DNA of 64,000 bases from Pusillimonas caeni (GTDB taxonomy: Bacteria > Pseudomonadota > Gammaproteobacteria > Burkholderiales > Burkholderiaceae_B): the NCBI RefSeq assembly GCF_003545815.1, contig NZ_PDUW01000002.1, positions 186,001 to 250,000 of the forward strand, read 5' to 3'. The notes below the pieces were generated by a model, which did not search any database, was not told the origin of the DNA, and saw only the letters and a program-made list of their open reading frames with translations. Below are positions 26,498-37,207 of this stretch, in pieces (the first letter of the stretch is position 1; each line of letters opens with the position of its first letter). The position numbers were made by a program, and so were the translations under genes.

Positions 26498-27718
26498 CTA
26501 ATCGACCGCCGGCGCGAGAGGGAGTAACAAGCTTGTCGTGAATCCGCGCAGGGGCGAAGCCATCCAGCGGCGCGCGCGGCCCCGCCCCTGGGATTGCGCC
26601 AGGCCCGAGGCGGCGAGCGAGTCGAGAGCCCGCTGCACGCTGCGTTGGCTGGTGCCAAGCGCCAGCGCGAGCGCCGAACTGGGCCAGGATTCTCCGTCCG
26701 CGAGCAGGGCCAGCACGGCTCCGTGCGGTGTGTCTTCCAGCCGTGCAAGCACGGCGACTTCGCCGGCGTTGCGGGGGACGAGCACAAAGCCTTCAGGAGT
26801 GGCGCGCACGTCGGCCAAAGGTTCGAGCAGTGCGCGAAGCCGGCCGATCTCGACCCGCAAGCGGGCGCGATGGGTTTCATCCGCGACCTTCATGCGAAAG
26901 ACCCGTTCGATGAGGACGTCCCGCGGCACATCCTCGGGCCACGCTTCGCCCAGTATCCGCGCAAGCGAAAACAGCACAGGACGCGTGACGAGCGGCACGG
27001 CGATGCCCGATCGCCACAGGACATTCCGGCAGGCGTCCACGACGAGTATCTTCGAGGCGTGCAGCGCCTCGACCTCCGCCAGCCGAAGCGTGCGTTCCCG
27101 GCCTTGAAGAAAAAGGCGCGCAGCCGGCGCGTTCAGGGTGTCCGCGGCGTCCTGCACCTCCGATATCAAGGCCGGGATGGCGGACCTTCGAGCCGCTATT
27201 TGCGCCCGGCCAAGGGCGGCGCTCGCGGCATTGGCGCGTCCGCGCCGCACAGCGATGCCGGCGACGGTGAGCTCATGGGCGGTGTTCAGCGCGGCCGGGA
27301 GGCTTCCGGCGGGCGCTTCGTCGAGCAGGCGCTGCGCTTCGTCCAGCCGCCCCAATAGAAGCAGGCGGCGGGCGGAGATGTATCGCGCATGTTCGGCATT
27401 GACATGGTCGCCTTGCGCCTGCAGCGTGGCGCGCGCCGCATCCAGCATCCTGCCGGGCCATTTCACATCGCGCGAGACGAGCGCAATTTCGGCTTCGGCA
27501 ACGATGCATCGCGCCCGCGCCGCGGGACGGCGGGGCCCGAAGGCGCGCGCGGCGCGGTGCACCAGCGCCCTGGCCCGGGCAAGATCGCCGAGTTGCGCCA
27601 GGGCGATGCCGCGCAGCGCCAGCGCGGGCGCGTCGTCGCGCAGAGCCACGAGATTCAGGGCGTCCAGAGGCGCGCCCGAGGACAGCGCCCGCGCAGCGGA
27701 CGAAATCAGCGGGTCCAT
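26498..27718 (-). CDS. transcriptional regulator with helical-repeat N-terminus and two winged-helix domains
   Basis: A 406-residue protein. Residues 1-200 are Ala/Arg/Leu-rich helical hairpins resembling TPR repeats. Residues 247-315 form an OmpR-like winged helix (PRDVLIERVFRMKVADETHRARLRVEIGRLRALL, then ATPEGFVLV). Residues 333-386 form a second, MarR/GntR-like winged helix (GTSQRSVQRALDSLAASGL). GAAGG before the ATG at 27718 supports the start; a frame opening at 27847 would add 43 doubtful residues. It is transcribed away from the binding protein gene at 27980 and towards the beta-propeller gene. The inducer is unknown. Confidence 0.6.
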   Translation of the reverse strand: MDPLISSAARALSSGAPLDALNLVALRDDAPALALRGIALAQLGDLARARALVHRAARAFGPRRPAARARCIVAEAEIALVSRDVKWPGRMLDAARATLQAQGDHVNAEHARYISARRLLLLGRLDEAQRLLDEAPAGSLPAALNTAHELTVAGIAVRRGRANAASAALGRAQIAARRSAIPALISEVQDAADTLNAPAARLFLQGRERTLRLAEVEALHASKILVVDACRNVLWRSGIAVPLVTRPVLFSLARILGEAWPEDVPRDVLIERVFRMKVADETHRARLRVEIGRLRALLEPLADVRATPEGFVLVPRNAGEVAVLARLEDTPHGAVLALLADGESWPSSALALALGTSQRSVQRALDSLAASGLAQSQGRGRARRWMASPLRGFTTSLLLPLAPAVD

Positions 27719-27979
27719 GCGAATGCCTTCCCTGTTGTCATGGCGGAAATCTAGCATACAAGCCTGCCTCTGCCTTCGCCTGTCCGGTTCATCGTTTTCT
27801 CCGGATTTCATGATGCCGTCACTGAGCTCGGCATCTCCACGATGCATTTCCTTGTCTTGTACATTGTTATAAAAGCAAATAGAATTTCGACGATAAGAAT
27901 TTTTTTATAAAATCTGGCTGGAGCATACTTGGACAAACAAGGTGAGCTTCGGGCCGCTTTTTCCACAGGACGGAGAATC

Positions 27980-29152
27980 ATGTTTCGCAAGATCGCTTTG
28001 GCATGCCTGGGCACGATAGGCCTGGGCCTGGCGCAGTCCGCGGCGGCCGCCGAGCCGGTACGCATCGGCTTCATCACCACCTTGTCGACCCCTGCCGGCT
28101 ATATCGGGGAAGACCAGCGCGACGCGTTCAAGCTGGCCATCGACCAGGAAGGCGGCAAGCTCGGCGGGGTGCCGGTGCAAATGGTGCTGGAGGACGACGG
28201 CCTCAAACCGGCCACGGGCAAGCAGTCGGCCGAAAAAATGCTGCAGGAAGGCATACAGCTTTTCACCGGCATCAACTTTTCCAACGTATTGATGGCTGCC
28301 GCGCCGACCATACTGAAGCAGGGCGCTTTCTACGTCAGCCTGAACGCGGGGCCTTCGCAGTTCGCGGGCAAGCGCTGCGACAAGAATTATTTCGTCGCCT
28401 CGTTCGAAAACACGTCGCTGCATGCGGCGGCCGGCCGGGCAGCCACCGAGCAGGGCTTCAAGAACGTGGCCTTGCTGGCTCCCAGCTACCAGGCGGGCCG
28501 AGATGCGCTCGAGGGTTTCAAGCGACTGTACGAGGGCAAGGTGGCCGCCGAAATCTACACCAAGCTCGACCAATCTGATTTCTCGGTGGAATTGGCCAGG
28601 CTGCGCGACCTGGCGCCCGACGCCGTTTACCAGTTCCACCCCGGCGGTGCCGGCATCAACTTCGCCAAGCAGTATGCCAATTCGGGGCTGAGCAAGCAGA
28701 TTCCGATGTTTCTGCCGGTGTTTTCGATGGACCTGCGCATGATCCAGGCCACGGGAGACGCAGCCGAGGGCGTATATTCCACCGCGCTGTGGTCGCCGTT
28801 GCTCGACGTGCCGGAAAGCAAGCAGTTCGTCGAAGATTTCAAGAAGGCTTATGGCCGGGTTCCTACCCATTATGCCGCTCTGTCCTATGACACGGCCCGT
28901 CTCATTGCTTCGGCGCTCAAGGCCGTCGACGGCGACCTGAGCCGTGCGGACGACTTCCGCGCCGCCTTGCAGAAAGCCGACTTCAAGTCCGTGCGGGGCA
29001 ACTTTGCGTTCGACACCAACCATCATCCCATTCAGGATTATTATCTGACCAAGATCGAGCGTGACGCCGACGGCAATCTGATGCCCAAGGTGCTTTCCAA
29101 GGTATTGAGCAAGCAGCGCGATGCTTTCGCGGCTGAATGCCAGATGAAATGA
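27980..29152 (+). CDS. ABC transporter substrate-binding protein, branched-chain amino acid/aromatic type
   Basis: A 390-residue exported type I periplasmic binding protein (Peripla_BP_6). The signal peptide ends at SAAAAEP, about residue 20. The mature part begins VRIGFITTLSTPAGYIGEDQRDAF, followed by GGKLGGVPVQMVLEDD and NAGPSQFAGKRCDKNYF. Such proteins often bind aromatic acids as well as amino acids. The ATG at 27980 is preceded by GGAG. No permease or ATPase lies nearby; the next gene, 13 bases on, is a hydrolase. It is a clear paralogue of the protein at 38758 (shared SYDTARLI/SYDAANLI and NTNHHPI/NTNHFPI stretches). Confidence 0.87.
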   Translation: MFRKIALACLGTIGLGLAQSAAAAEPVRIGFITTLSTPAGYIGEDQRDAFKLAIDQEGGKLGGVPVQMVLEDDGLKPATGKQSAEKMLQEGIQLFTGINFSNVLMAAAPTILKQGAFYVSLNAGPSQFAGKRCDKNYFVASFENTSLHAAAGRAATEQGFKNVALLAPSYQAGRDALEGFKRLYEGKVAAEIYTKLDQSDFSVELARLRDLAPDAVYQFHPGGAGINFAKQYANSGLSKQIPMFLPVFSMDLRMIQATGDAAEGVYSTALWSPLLDVPESKQFVEDFKKAYGRVPTHYAALSYDTARLIASALKAVDGDLSRADDFRAALQKADFKSVRGNFAFDTNHHPIQDYYLTKIERDADGNLMPKVLSKVLSKQRDAFAAECQMK

Positions 29153-29165
29153 AATGGAGGCTTTA

Positions 29166-30098
29166 ATGCCGGATGCAATGAGCGGCAAGCCCGTGTCGGA
29201 GCTGGATGTCCAGCGGGCGGGCGCCGCCAAGGGCGTGGACCTGTATTTCCCTGATTTGAAAGAGCGTGGACGGCAATACGATGCGCGCGGGTCGGTGGCC
29301 GATTTCGATGCCTGCGTGGCCGAGTACGCGAGCCTGGCTCGCAAGGTGAACCGCGAATGCGTGGGCGTCTACGATCTGCAGTACGGCCAGGCACGGGCCG
29401 AGCGGCTCGACATCTTTCCCACCGTGCTGGGCGCGCAGCCGGCGCCGGCCTTTGTTTTCATCCATGGGGGCTACTGGCGCTCGCAAGCCAAAGAGGACGC
29501 TCCCATCATGGCCCACGCCTTTACCCGGGCAGGGGTGGCCGTGTGCACGCTGGAGTACACCTTGCTGCCCGAGGCCACGCTGGCCGAGGTGGTTCGCCAG
29601 GTGCGCAGCGCCGTGGCGTGGCTGTACCGGAACGGCTCCACCTACGGGCTGGACCCGCAGCGCCTGTATGTGGGGGGCAGCTCGGCAGGCGCCCACCTGG
29701 CCGCCATGGCGGCGGCGCGGGGCTGGACCGCTTCCTATGGCTTGCCGGAGGACGTCGTCAAGGGCGTGGCCGGCCTCAGCGGCCTGTACGAATTGGCGCC
29801 GCTGTGCGAGATTGCGCCCAATGAATGGCTGCAACTGCATGCCGACCAGACCGCGCGCGTCAGCCCCTTGCACCACCTGCCTCGCGCCGGCCTGCCCATG
29901 GTCCTGGCGGTGGGCGGGCTCGAAACCGACGGCTTCAAGAATCAGACCGAGGCCTACGAAGAGGCGTGCCGCGCAGGCGGGCTGGAGGTGAACCGGGTGC
30001 AGGTGCCCCAGTGCAACCACTTCAATCTGCTGTGCGAACTGGCCGATCCGCAAAGCGAGCTGTGCGAAGCGGTGCTGAAGATGGTGCGCCAGGCCTGA
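29166..30098 (+). CDS. alpha/beta hydrolase, arylformamidase-like
   Basis: A 310-residue serine hydrolase. The oxyanion-hole motif HGGYW is at about residues 100-104, and the nucleophile S173 lies in GGSSAGAH; the acid is probably in GGLETDGF and the histidine in QCNHFN. The N-terminal layout resembles arylformamidase/kynurenine formamidase, which releases formate from N-formylkynurenine, but small esters or amides are also possible. GGAGG six bases before the ATG at 29166 decides the start. It follows a solute-binding protein by 13 bases, so it probably acts on the imported compound. A hairpin at 30131-30160 (AAACCGCC/GGCGGTTT) follows and may end the unit. Confidence 0.72.
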   Translation: MPDAMSGKPVSELDVQRAGAAKGVDLYFPDLKERGRQYDARGSVADFDACVAEYASLARKVNRECVGVYDLQYGQARAERLDIFPTVLGAQPAPAFVFIHGGYWRSQAKEDAPIMAHAFTRAGVAVCTLEYTLLPEATLAEVVRQVRSAVAWLYRNGSTYGLDPQRLYVGGSSAGAHLAAMAAARGWTASYGLPEDVVKGVAGLSGLYELAPLCEIAPNEWLQLHADQTARVSPLHHLPRAGLPMVLAVGGLETDGFKNQTEAYEEACRAGGLEVNRVQVPQCNHFNLLCELADPQSELCEAVLKMVRQA

Positions 30099-30184
30099 GC
30101 GCCCGCTCCGCGCGTGGCGGCTGCGGCGGCAAACCGCCAAACCGGTAAAATGGGCGGTTTCAAGTCTTCTCGGGGGCGACGTCC

Positions 30185-30511
30185 ATGACGCAAGACGTGG
30201 TGGTGGTGCTGAGCAATGCGCCCGATCTGCTGCTGGCCAAGCGCATTGCGCACATGCTGGTCGAAGAGCACCTGGCGGCCTGTGTGAACCTTGGCGGTCC
30301 GGTCCTGTCCATGTACATGTGGAAGGGCGAACTCGAAGGCACCGAAGAGATTCCCCTTGTCATCAAGACGACCCAGGCGGCCCTGCCGGCCCTCACCGAG
30401 CGACTGACCGAATTGCACCCCTACGAGGTGCCCGAGATCCTGGTCCTGCCGGTGGCCGGTGGGGCCGAACCCTATCTGGACTGGGTGCGTCGGCAAACGT
30501 CTGCGCCGTAG
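30185..30511 (+). CDS. cutA: CutA family protein (divalent cation tolerance)
   Basis: A 108-residue trimeric CutA1 protein. The family features are NAPDLLLAKRIAHMLVEEHLAACVN, the SMYMWKGELEGTEEIPLVIKT strand and ELHPYEVPEILVLPV. It has been linked to copper tolerance in E. coli, although the biochemical role remains uncertain. It lies directly upstream of dsbD, a very common arrangement in proteobacteria. Confidence 0.93.
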   Translation: MTQDVVVVLSNAPDLLLAKRIAHMLVEEHLAACVNLGGPVLSMYMWKGELEGTEEIPLVIKTTQAALPALTERLTELHPYEVPEILVLPVAGGAEPYLDWVRRQTSAP

Positions 30512-30543
30512 CCGCGGTGCAACCGGGCATAAGGAAATTACGA

Positions 30544-32550
30544 ATGTTGTCTAGGCTGAGCGCTGGAAACCGGCGCAGCAGTGTGTGGGTGCGCCTATGC
30601 GCCGCAATGTGCGCGGGGCTTTTCGGCGCGGGGCGTTTTGCGCTTGCGGCGTGTCTGGGCATGGCGATGCTGTCGGCGGCCGTGTCGCCGAGCGCGAAGG
30701 CGCAGGAAGAGGATTTCCTCGATCCGGCCGAAGCCTTCGTGATGTCGGCGGCCATGGCAAACCCCACCGAGCTGCACGTTCACTTCCGGATCGCGCCCGA
30801 TTACTACATGTACCGCCAGCGCTTCGGCTTCGAGACCGACGCGCCCGTGGCGGGCGAGCCGATATTTCCGCGCGGCACCGTCAAGTACGACCCCACGTTC
30901 GACGAAGACATGGAGGTCTATCACGATCAAGTGACGATCCGCCTGCCCCTGCAAGCGGGTGCTTCGCAGCCGCTGCCCCTGCGCATCACCGGCCAGGGCT
31001 GCGCCGATGCGGGGCTGTGCTATCCACCCATGACCTTCACCCTGCAACTGGTACCCGCGGAACAAGGCTACGCCGTACGGGGCGATGGGGTGCTGCAAAG
31101 CGTGCCGCCGCCGCGCGACGAGGTGCCTGGTCAGGCGGGGCGAGCCGGGCAAGATGCGTCCTCCGCGGGCAACGGCGGCCTGAACGGGGTGCTGGGTCTG
31201 GGCGATACCGGGCTGGCTTCCTATCTGGCGGGCATAGGCTGGATCGAGCTGGTGGGCCTTGCGCTGCTGTTTGGTGTGTTGCTTACTTTCACGCCCTGCG
31301 TTCTGCCCATGGTGCCCATCGTGCTGGCGGTGGTGGCGGGCGATGCCGGCCGGGACGGACGCAGCAGCCGCTGGCGGGGCCTCGGCCTGGCGGCCTGCTA
31401 CGTACTGGGCATGTCCGTGGTCTATACGGTGCTGGGTGTGGCGGCGGGGCTGGTCGGGGCCAGTCTGGCGGCATGGCTGCAGACGCCCTGGGTTCTGGCC
31501 ACCTTCGCCGTGCTGCTCGCCCTGCTGGCCCTGGCGATGTTCGACGTCTACACTTTCCAGGCGCCGGCCGGCCTGCAGGCCCGCCTCAGCGAGCGTGCCG
31601 CCCGCATACCCGGCGGACGCTGGGGCGGCGCCTTCCTCATCGGCATGGTGTCGGCCCTGATCGTCGGGCCTTGCGTGGCTGCGCCGCTCGCCGGCGTCCT
31701 GCTGTTCATCTCGCAGACCGGCGACGTGGTCCTGGGCGGCAGCGCCTTGTTTGCCATGGCTTGGGGCCAGGGCCTGCTGCTGCTGGTTCTGGGAGCCACG
31801 TCGGGGGCGCTGATGCCCCGCTCCGGCCCCTGGATGGACGGCGTGAAGCAGTTCTTCGGCATGCTGTTGTTGGCGACGGCCTGGTGGATGGTGCAACCCG
31901 TGGCGCCCGCCTGGCTGGGCATGCTGGGGTGGGCCTTCATCGGCCTGTGTTCAGCCGCTTTGCTGGGCGTTTTCGGCGGCGCGAAGACCGAGACGCCGTC
32001 GGGCGCCAGAGCCTTGTGGCGCGGCGTATTGCGCGCCGTGGGCGTGCTGCTGGCCGTCTGGTCGGTGCTTCTGCTGGTGGGGCTGGCCGGCGGCGCGCGC
32101 GACCTGCTCAGGCCGCTGGCGCCGTTTGCGGCAACGGCCGTCGGTTCTTCCAGCGGCGGTGCGGGCGCTTCCATGCCCGCGGGCGAGGCGCCGGAGTTCA
32201 CGCGGGTAGGCTCCGTGGCCGAGCTGGACCGCCTCTTGGCCGAATCGGACCGGCCGGTCATGCTGGACTTCTATGCCGACTGGTGCGTCTCGTGCATCGA
32301 GATGGAGCGGTTCACATTCAGCGAGCCGCAGGTGGCCGAGCGCATGTCGAACTTCCTGCTGTTGCAGGCCGACGTCACCGCGAACACCCCGGACGACCGT
32401 GAGCTGCTGCGCCGCTTCAGCCTGTTCGGGCCGCCCGGCATCATCTTCTTCGACCGGCGGGGCCGCGAGCTGGACCAGCGGGTGGTCGGCTTCCAGAACG
32501 CCGCGCGCTTCGGCGCGGTGCTGGACGAAGTCATGCAGAAGGCCGGCTAA
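30544..32550 (+). CDS. dsbD: thiol:disulfide interchange protein DsbD
   Basis: A 668-residue inner-membrane reductant transporter that carries electrons from cytoplasmic thioredoxin to periplasmic DsbC, CcmG/ResA-like and other thiol proteins. An unusually long N-terminal segment (about 53 residues) ends in a signal-like hydrophobic stretch. The periplasmic alpha domain has C153 and C159 (CADAGLCYPP). The central membrane domain has TPCVLPMVPI and GPCVAAPLAG cysteines, and the C-terminal thioredoxin-like domain has C581-VS-C584 (DWCVSC). All three cysteine pairs are present. It fits the neighbouring cytochrome c maturation genes, which need reduced CxxCH motifs. Convergent with hemB, 34 bases apart. 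Confidence 0.95.
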   Translation: MLSRLSAGNRRSSVWVRLCAAMCAGLFGAGRFALAACLGMAMLSAAVSPSAKAQEEDFLDPAEAFVMSAAMANPTELHVHFRIAPDYYMYRQRFGFETDAPVAGEPIFPRGTVKYDPTFDEDMEVYHDQVTIRLPLQAGASQPLPLRITGQGCADAGLCYPPMTFTLQLVPAEQGYAVRGDGVLQSVPPPRDEVPGQAGRAGQDASSAGNGGLNGVLGLGDTGLASYLAGIGWIELVGLALLFGVLLTFTPCVLPMVPIVLAVVAGDAGRDGRSSRWRGLGLAACYVLGMSVVYTVLGVAAGLVGASLAAWLQTPWVLATFAVLLALLALAMFDVYTFQAPAGLQARLSERAARIPGGRWGGAFLIGMVSALIVGPCVAAPLAGVLLFISQTGDVVLGGSALFAMAWGQGLLLLVLGATSGALMPRSGPWMDGVKQFFGMLLLATAWWMVQPVAPAWLGMLGWAFIGLCSAALLGVFGGAKTETPSGARALWRGVLRAVGVLLAVWSVLLLVGLAGGARDLLRPLAPFAATAVGSSSGGAGASMPAGEAPEFTRVGSVAELDRLLAESDRPVMLDFYADWCVSCIEMERFTFSEPQVAERMSNFLLLQADVTANTPDDRELLRRFSLFGPPGIIFFDRRGRELDQRVVGFQNAARFGAVLDEVMQKAG

Positions 32551-32584
32551 AAAAAAACCGAAACAAGCAAGTAAAAAACTTAGC

Positions 32585-34375
<1,791 letters not shown>

Positions 34376-35068
34376 ATGAAGCGTGTGCTTTCCAGAATAT
34401 TAATTATCAGCGGCGTGATGCTTGGCTGTTCCGTGATTTCCGTCAGTCATGCCCAAGGCACCGCCGCCAAGCCCGACGCGGCCAAAGGCGAGACCCTGTA
34501 CACCAATGGCGACGCGGCCCGCGGCATCATCGCCTGTGCCAGCTGTCATGGGCCCGGCGGCAACAGCACGCTTCCGATCAACCCCAACCTTGCCGGCCAG
34601 GCGCACGAGTACATCGCCCGCCAGCTTCACGACTTCAAGCCCCAGGGCGACAAGCCGCCCAAGCGCCATGGTCCTGACGGCGCGGCTTCGCCCATGACGC
34701 CCATGGCTCAGCCCCTTACCGACGAAGACATCCAGAACATCGCTTATTACCTGGGCCAGCAGCCGCTTAATCAGGAAACGGCCGCCACCGCCAGCAACGA
34801 AGACACCATGCAGCGCGGCCAGCAGATCTGGCGCGGCGGCATCCCCGACCGGCGCGTGCCGGCCTGCGCGGGCTGCCACTCGCCCAACGGGGCGGGTGTT
34901 CCGGGCGAATTCCCCCGCTTGTCCGGCCAGTTCCCCAGCTACATCGAAGCACAGCTCAAGCTGTTCCGCAGCAACGATCGCGCCAACGAAATCATGCACG
35001 ACATCGCCGACCGCATGTCCGATTCCGACATCGCAGCCGTGGCTGACTACGCGGCGGGTCTGCGCTAA
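34376..35068 (+). CDS. dihaem cytochrome c4
   Basis: A 230-residue periplasmic electron carrier. A signal peptide ends at SHAQ (about residue 27). Two haem motifs are visible, C54-AS-C57-H58 and C164-AG-C167-H168, each in its own c-type domain, with conserved NLAGQ and RLSGQ stretches. Cytochrome c4 passes electrons from the bc1 complex to terminal oxidases. It is followed by a strong terminator and then by resB and ccsB, which make c-type cytochromes, so product and assembly genes adjoin. Confidence 0.93.
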   Translation: MKRVLSRILIISGVMLGCSVISVSHAQGTAAKPDAAKGETLYTNGDAARGIIACASCHGPGGNSTLPINPNLAGQAHEYIARQLHDFKPQGDKPPKRHGPDGAASPMTPMAQPLTDEDIQNIAYYLGQQPLNQETAATASNEDTMQRGQQIWRGGIPDRRVPACAGCHSPNGAGVPGEFPRLSGQFPSYIEAQLKLFRSNDRANEIMHDIADRMSDSDIAAVADYAAGLR

Positions 35069-35120
35069 AGTGTAAAACCAGTCCGGCGCCAGAACCAAAA
35101 CCGCGCCGACCGGTCTGTCA

Positions 35121-35155
35121 AAGGGGGAGCCGATGCCGGCGCTCCCTTTTTTTTT
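35121..35155 (+). terminator. rho-independent terminator ending 5 bases before the resB start
   Basis: GGGAGC (35125-35130) pairs with GCTCCC (35141-35146), extended by A/G-T pairs at its base, with nine T residues following at 35147-35155. It ends cytochrome c4 transcription. Its T-run stops 5 bases before the resB ATG at 35161 and occupies the space where a Shine-Dalgarno sequence would be. Confidence 0.85.
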
Positions 35156-35160
35156 CGATT

Positions 35161-37197
35161 ATGAACCAAACCTATTCCCTGCGAAGCTTTGGCGCGGACC
35201 TGGTCGAACTGCTTGGCTCGATGCGGTTCGCGGTCAGCCTGCTGATGTTCATCTGCGTGGCCAGCATCATCGGCACGGTGCTTCAGCAAAACCAGGTGGC
35301 CAACAGCTATGTGGACCAGTTCGGCCCCTTCTGGTTCGAACTGTTCGACAAATTCGCCATCTGGCATGTGTACAACAGCTGGTGGTTTTTGCTGATCATG
35401 GCTTTTCTGGTGGTATCCACCAGCATCTGCCTGCTGCGCAACACGCCCAAGATGGTGCGCGACATGCGCTCGTTTCGCGAGTATGTGCGCGGCAGCAGCC
35501 TGCGTGCGTTTCATCACCGCGTCGAGGCCGAAACGTCTCAGGCGCCGGCCCAGGCGCTGCAGAAAATCGGCCCCTGGCTGCAGGCCCATGGCTATCGCTA
35601 CAAGGTGCGCCAGGACGGCGACGCCATCATGCTGGCGGCCAAGAAGGGCGCGGCCAACCGGCTTGGCTACATTTTCGCGCACGCGGCCATCGTGGTGATC
35701 GCGGTGGGCGGCCTGCTGGACAGCGAACTGCCCGTGCGCCTTCAGGTCTGGCTGGGGGGCAAGCAGCCCATCACGCAGAACATGCTGATCTCCGAGGTGC
35801 CCGAGTCGGGGCGGCTGCCGGCGGCCAATCCCAGCTTCCGGGCCAATATGCTGCTGCCCGAAGGCAGCCGCAGCGCCAGCGGCATCGTGGCCGTGGGCGA
35901 CGGCGTGCTGGTGCAACCCATGCCGTTTTCCATCAAGCTGAACAAATTCCAGGTGGACTACTACTCCACCGGCATGCCCAGTTCGTTCAAGAGCTATGTC
36001 GAAGTGAACGACCCCGACACCGGCGAAAGCTTCGAACGCCTGATCGAGGTGAACGAGCCGCTGCGCTACAAGGGCGTTACGGTATATCAATCGAGCCTGG
36101 ACGACGGCGGCAGCAAGCTCAAGCTCACCGCCTATCCGCTGCAGGGCGCCGGCAGCAAGCCCTTCTCCGTCGACGGCACGGTGGGGCAGAGCAGCGAACT
36201 GACTTTGAGCGGCGGCGAAGGCGCGCCCCGGAAAGTAGTGGTCGACATGTCGGGACTGCGCGTGATCAACGTCGAAAACATGGCGCCGGGCACAGAGCCC
36301 CAGCCCAAGGCCATGATCGACCACGTGGCGTCCGTGACGGGCAGCGCCGCCGGCGCGTCGAACGAGCATCTGCGCAACGTGGGGCCCAGCGTGCAGTACC
36401 GCGTCATCGGCCGCGACGGCCAGGCGCACGAATATAATAACTACATGCTGCCCATTGTCCTCGACGGCCATCCCGTGTTCCTGGCCGGCGTCAGGCAGTC
36501 GGAGGCCGAGAATTACCGTTACATCCGCATTCCGGCCGACGCCGACAGTTCGGTGGCTGAATTCATGCATTTGCGGGCGGCATTGCAAGATCCTTCGCTG
36601 CGCGAGCAGGCGGCCGACCGTTTCGCCCAGGACAATGCGGGCAGCGAAACCCAGCGGCCTCTTTTGCAGAGAGCGGCGCAGGGCGCCGTCGACGCATTCG
36701 CGCGGGGCGGGTTCAACGCCATCATCGAGCGCGTGCCCGAGAGCGAGCGCGAAAGCGTGCTGGGCTTTGCGGTGCCGATGATCCAGCTTACGCTCACCGA
36801 GTTGTACGATATGGATCGTGAACGCCGCGGGCTCGAGCCCAACAGCCATACCCAGGAAGGCGCCGACTGGCTCAGGCTTTCCTTGCTGGCGCTGGCCAAT
36901 CTGCCCGATTATCCGGCTCCCCTATTCATGTCCCTGGACAGTTTCGAAGAAGTACCGGCCAGCGTGTTCCAGGTCGCCCGCAGCCCCGGCAAGAACACGG
37001 TTTACCTGGGCTGCCTGTTTCTGATCATAGGCGTGTTCTCGATGTTCTACATTCGCGACCGCCGCATCTGGGTGTGGATCACGCCCGAAGGCGGCGGCAG
37101 CCGCATGCAGGCCGCCATGACTTCACAGCGCCGCAATCTGGATTTCAACCAGGAGTTCGAACGTTTCCGCGACGCATTCCGGCGTTTGATCACGTAA
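35161..37197 (+). CDS. resB: cytochrome c biogenesis protein ResB (CcsB/Ccs1), system II
   Basis: A 678-residue membrane component of the system II haem-ligation complex. Hydrophobic segments are at about residues 21-43 (MRFAVSLLMFICVASIIGTV), 74-92, 173-192 and 613-632, with a large periplasmic domain between the last two. The N-terminus DLVELLGSMRFAVSLL matches the family, supporting the ATG at 35161, although no Shine-Dalgarno sequence is present and a terminator T-run lies directly upstream. It works with the next gene, ccsB/resC, which starts 10 bases after its stop. Confidence 0.93.
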   Translation: MNQTYSLRSFGADLVELLGSMRFAVSLLMFICVASIIGTVLQQNQVANSYVDQFGPFWFELFDKFAIWHVYNSWWFLLIMAFLVVSTSICLLRNTPKMVRDMRSFREYVRGSSLRAFHHRVEAETSQAPAQALQKIGPWLQAHGYRYKVRQDGDAIMLAAKKGAANRLGYIFAHAAIVVIAVGGLLDSELPVRLQVWLGGKQPITQNMLISEVPESGRLPAANPSFRANMLLPEGSRSASGIVAVGDGVLVQPMPFSIKLNKFQVDYYSTGMPSSFKSYVEVNDPDTGESFERLIEVNEPLRYKGVTVYQSSLDDGGSKLKLTAYPLQGAGSKPFSVDGTVGQSSELTLSGGEGAPRKVVVDMSGLRVINVENMAPGTEPQPKAMIDHVASVTGSAAGASNEHLRNVGPSVQYRVIGRDGQAHEYNNYMLPIVLDGHPVFLAGVRQSEAENYRYIRIPADADSSVAEFMHLRAALQDPSLREQAADRFAQDNAGSETQRPLLQRAAQGAVDAFARGGFNAIIERVPESERESVLGFAVPMIQLTLTELYDMDRERRGLEPNSHTQEGADWLRLSLLALANLPDYPAPLFMSLDSFEEVPASVFQVARSPGKNTVYLGCLFLIIGVFSMFYIRDRRIWVWITPEGGGSRMQAAMTSQRRNLDFNQEFERFRDAFRRLIT

Positions 37198-37207
37198 GAG
37201 GTTTCCC

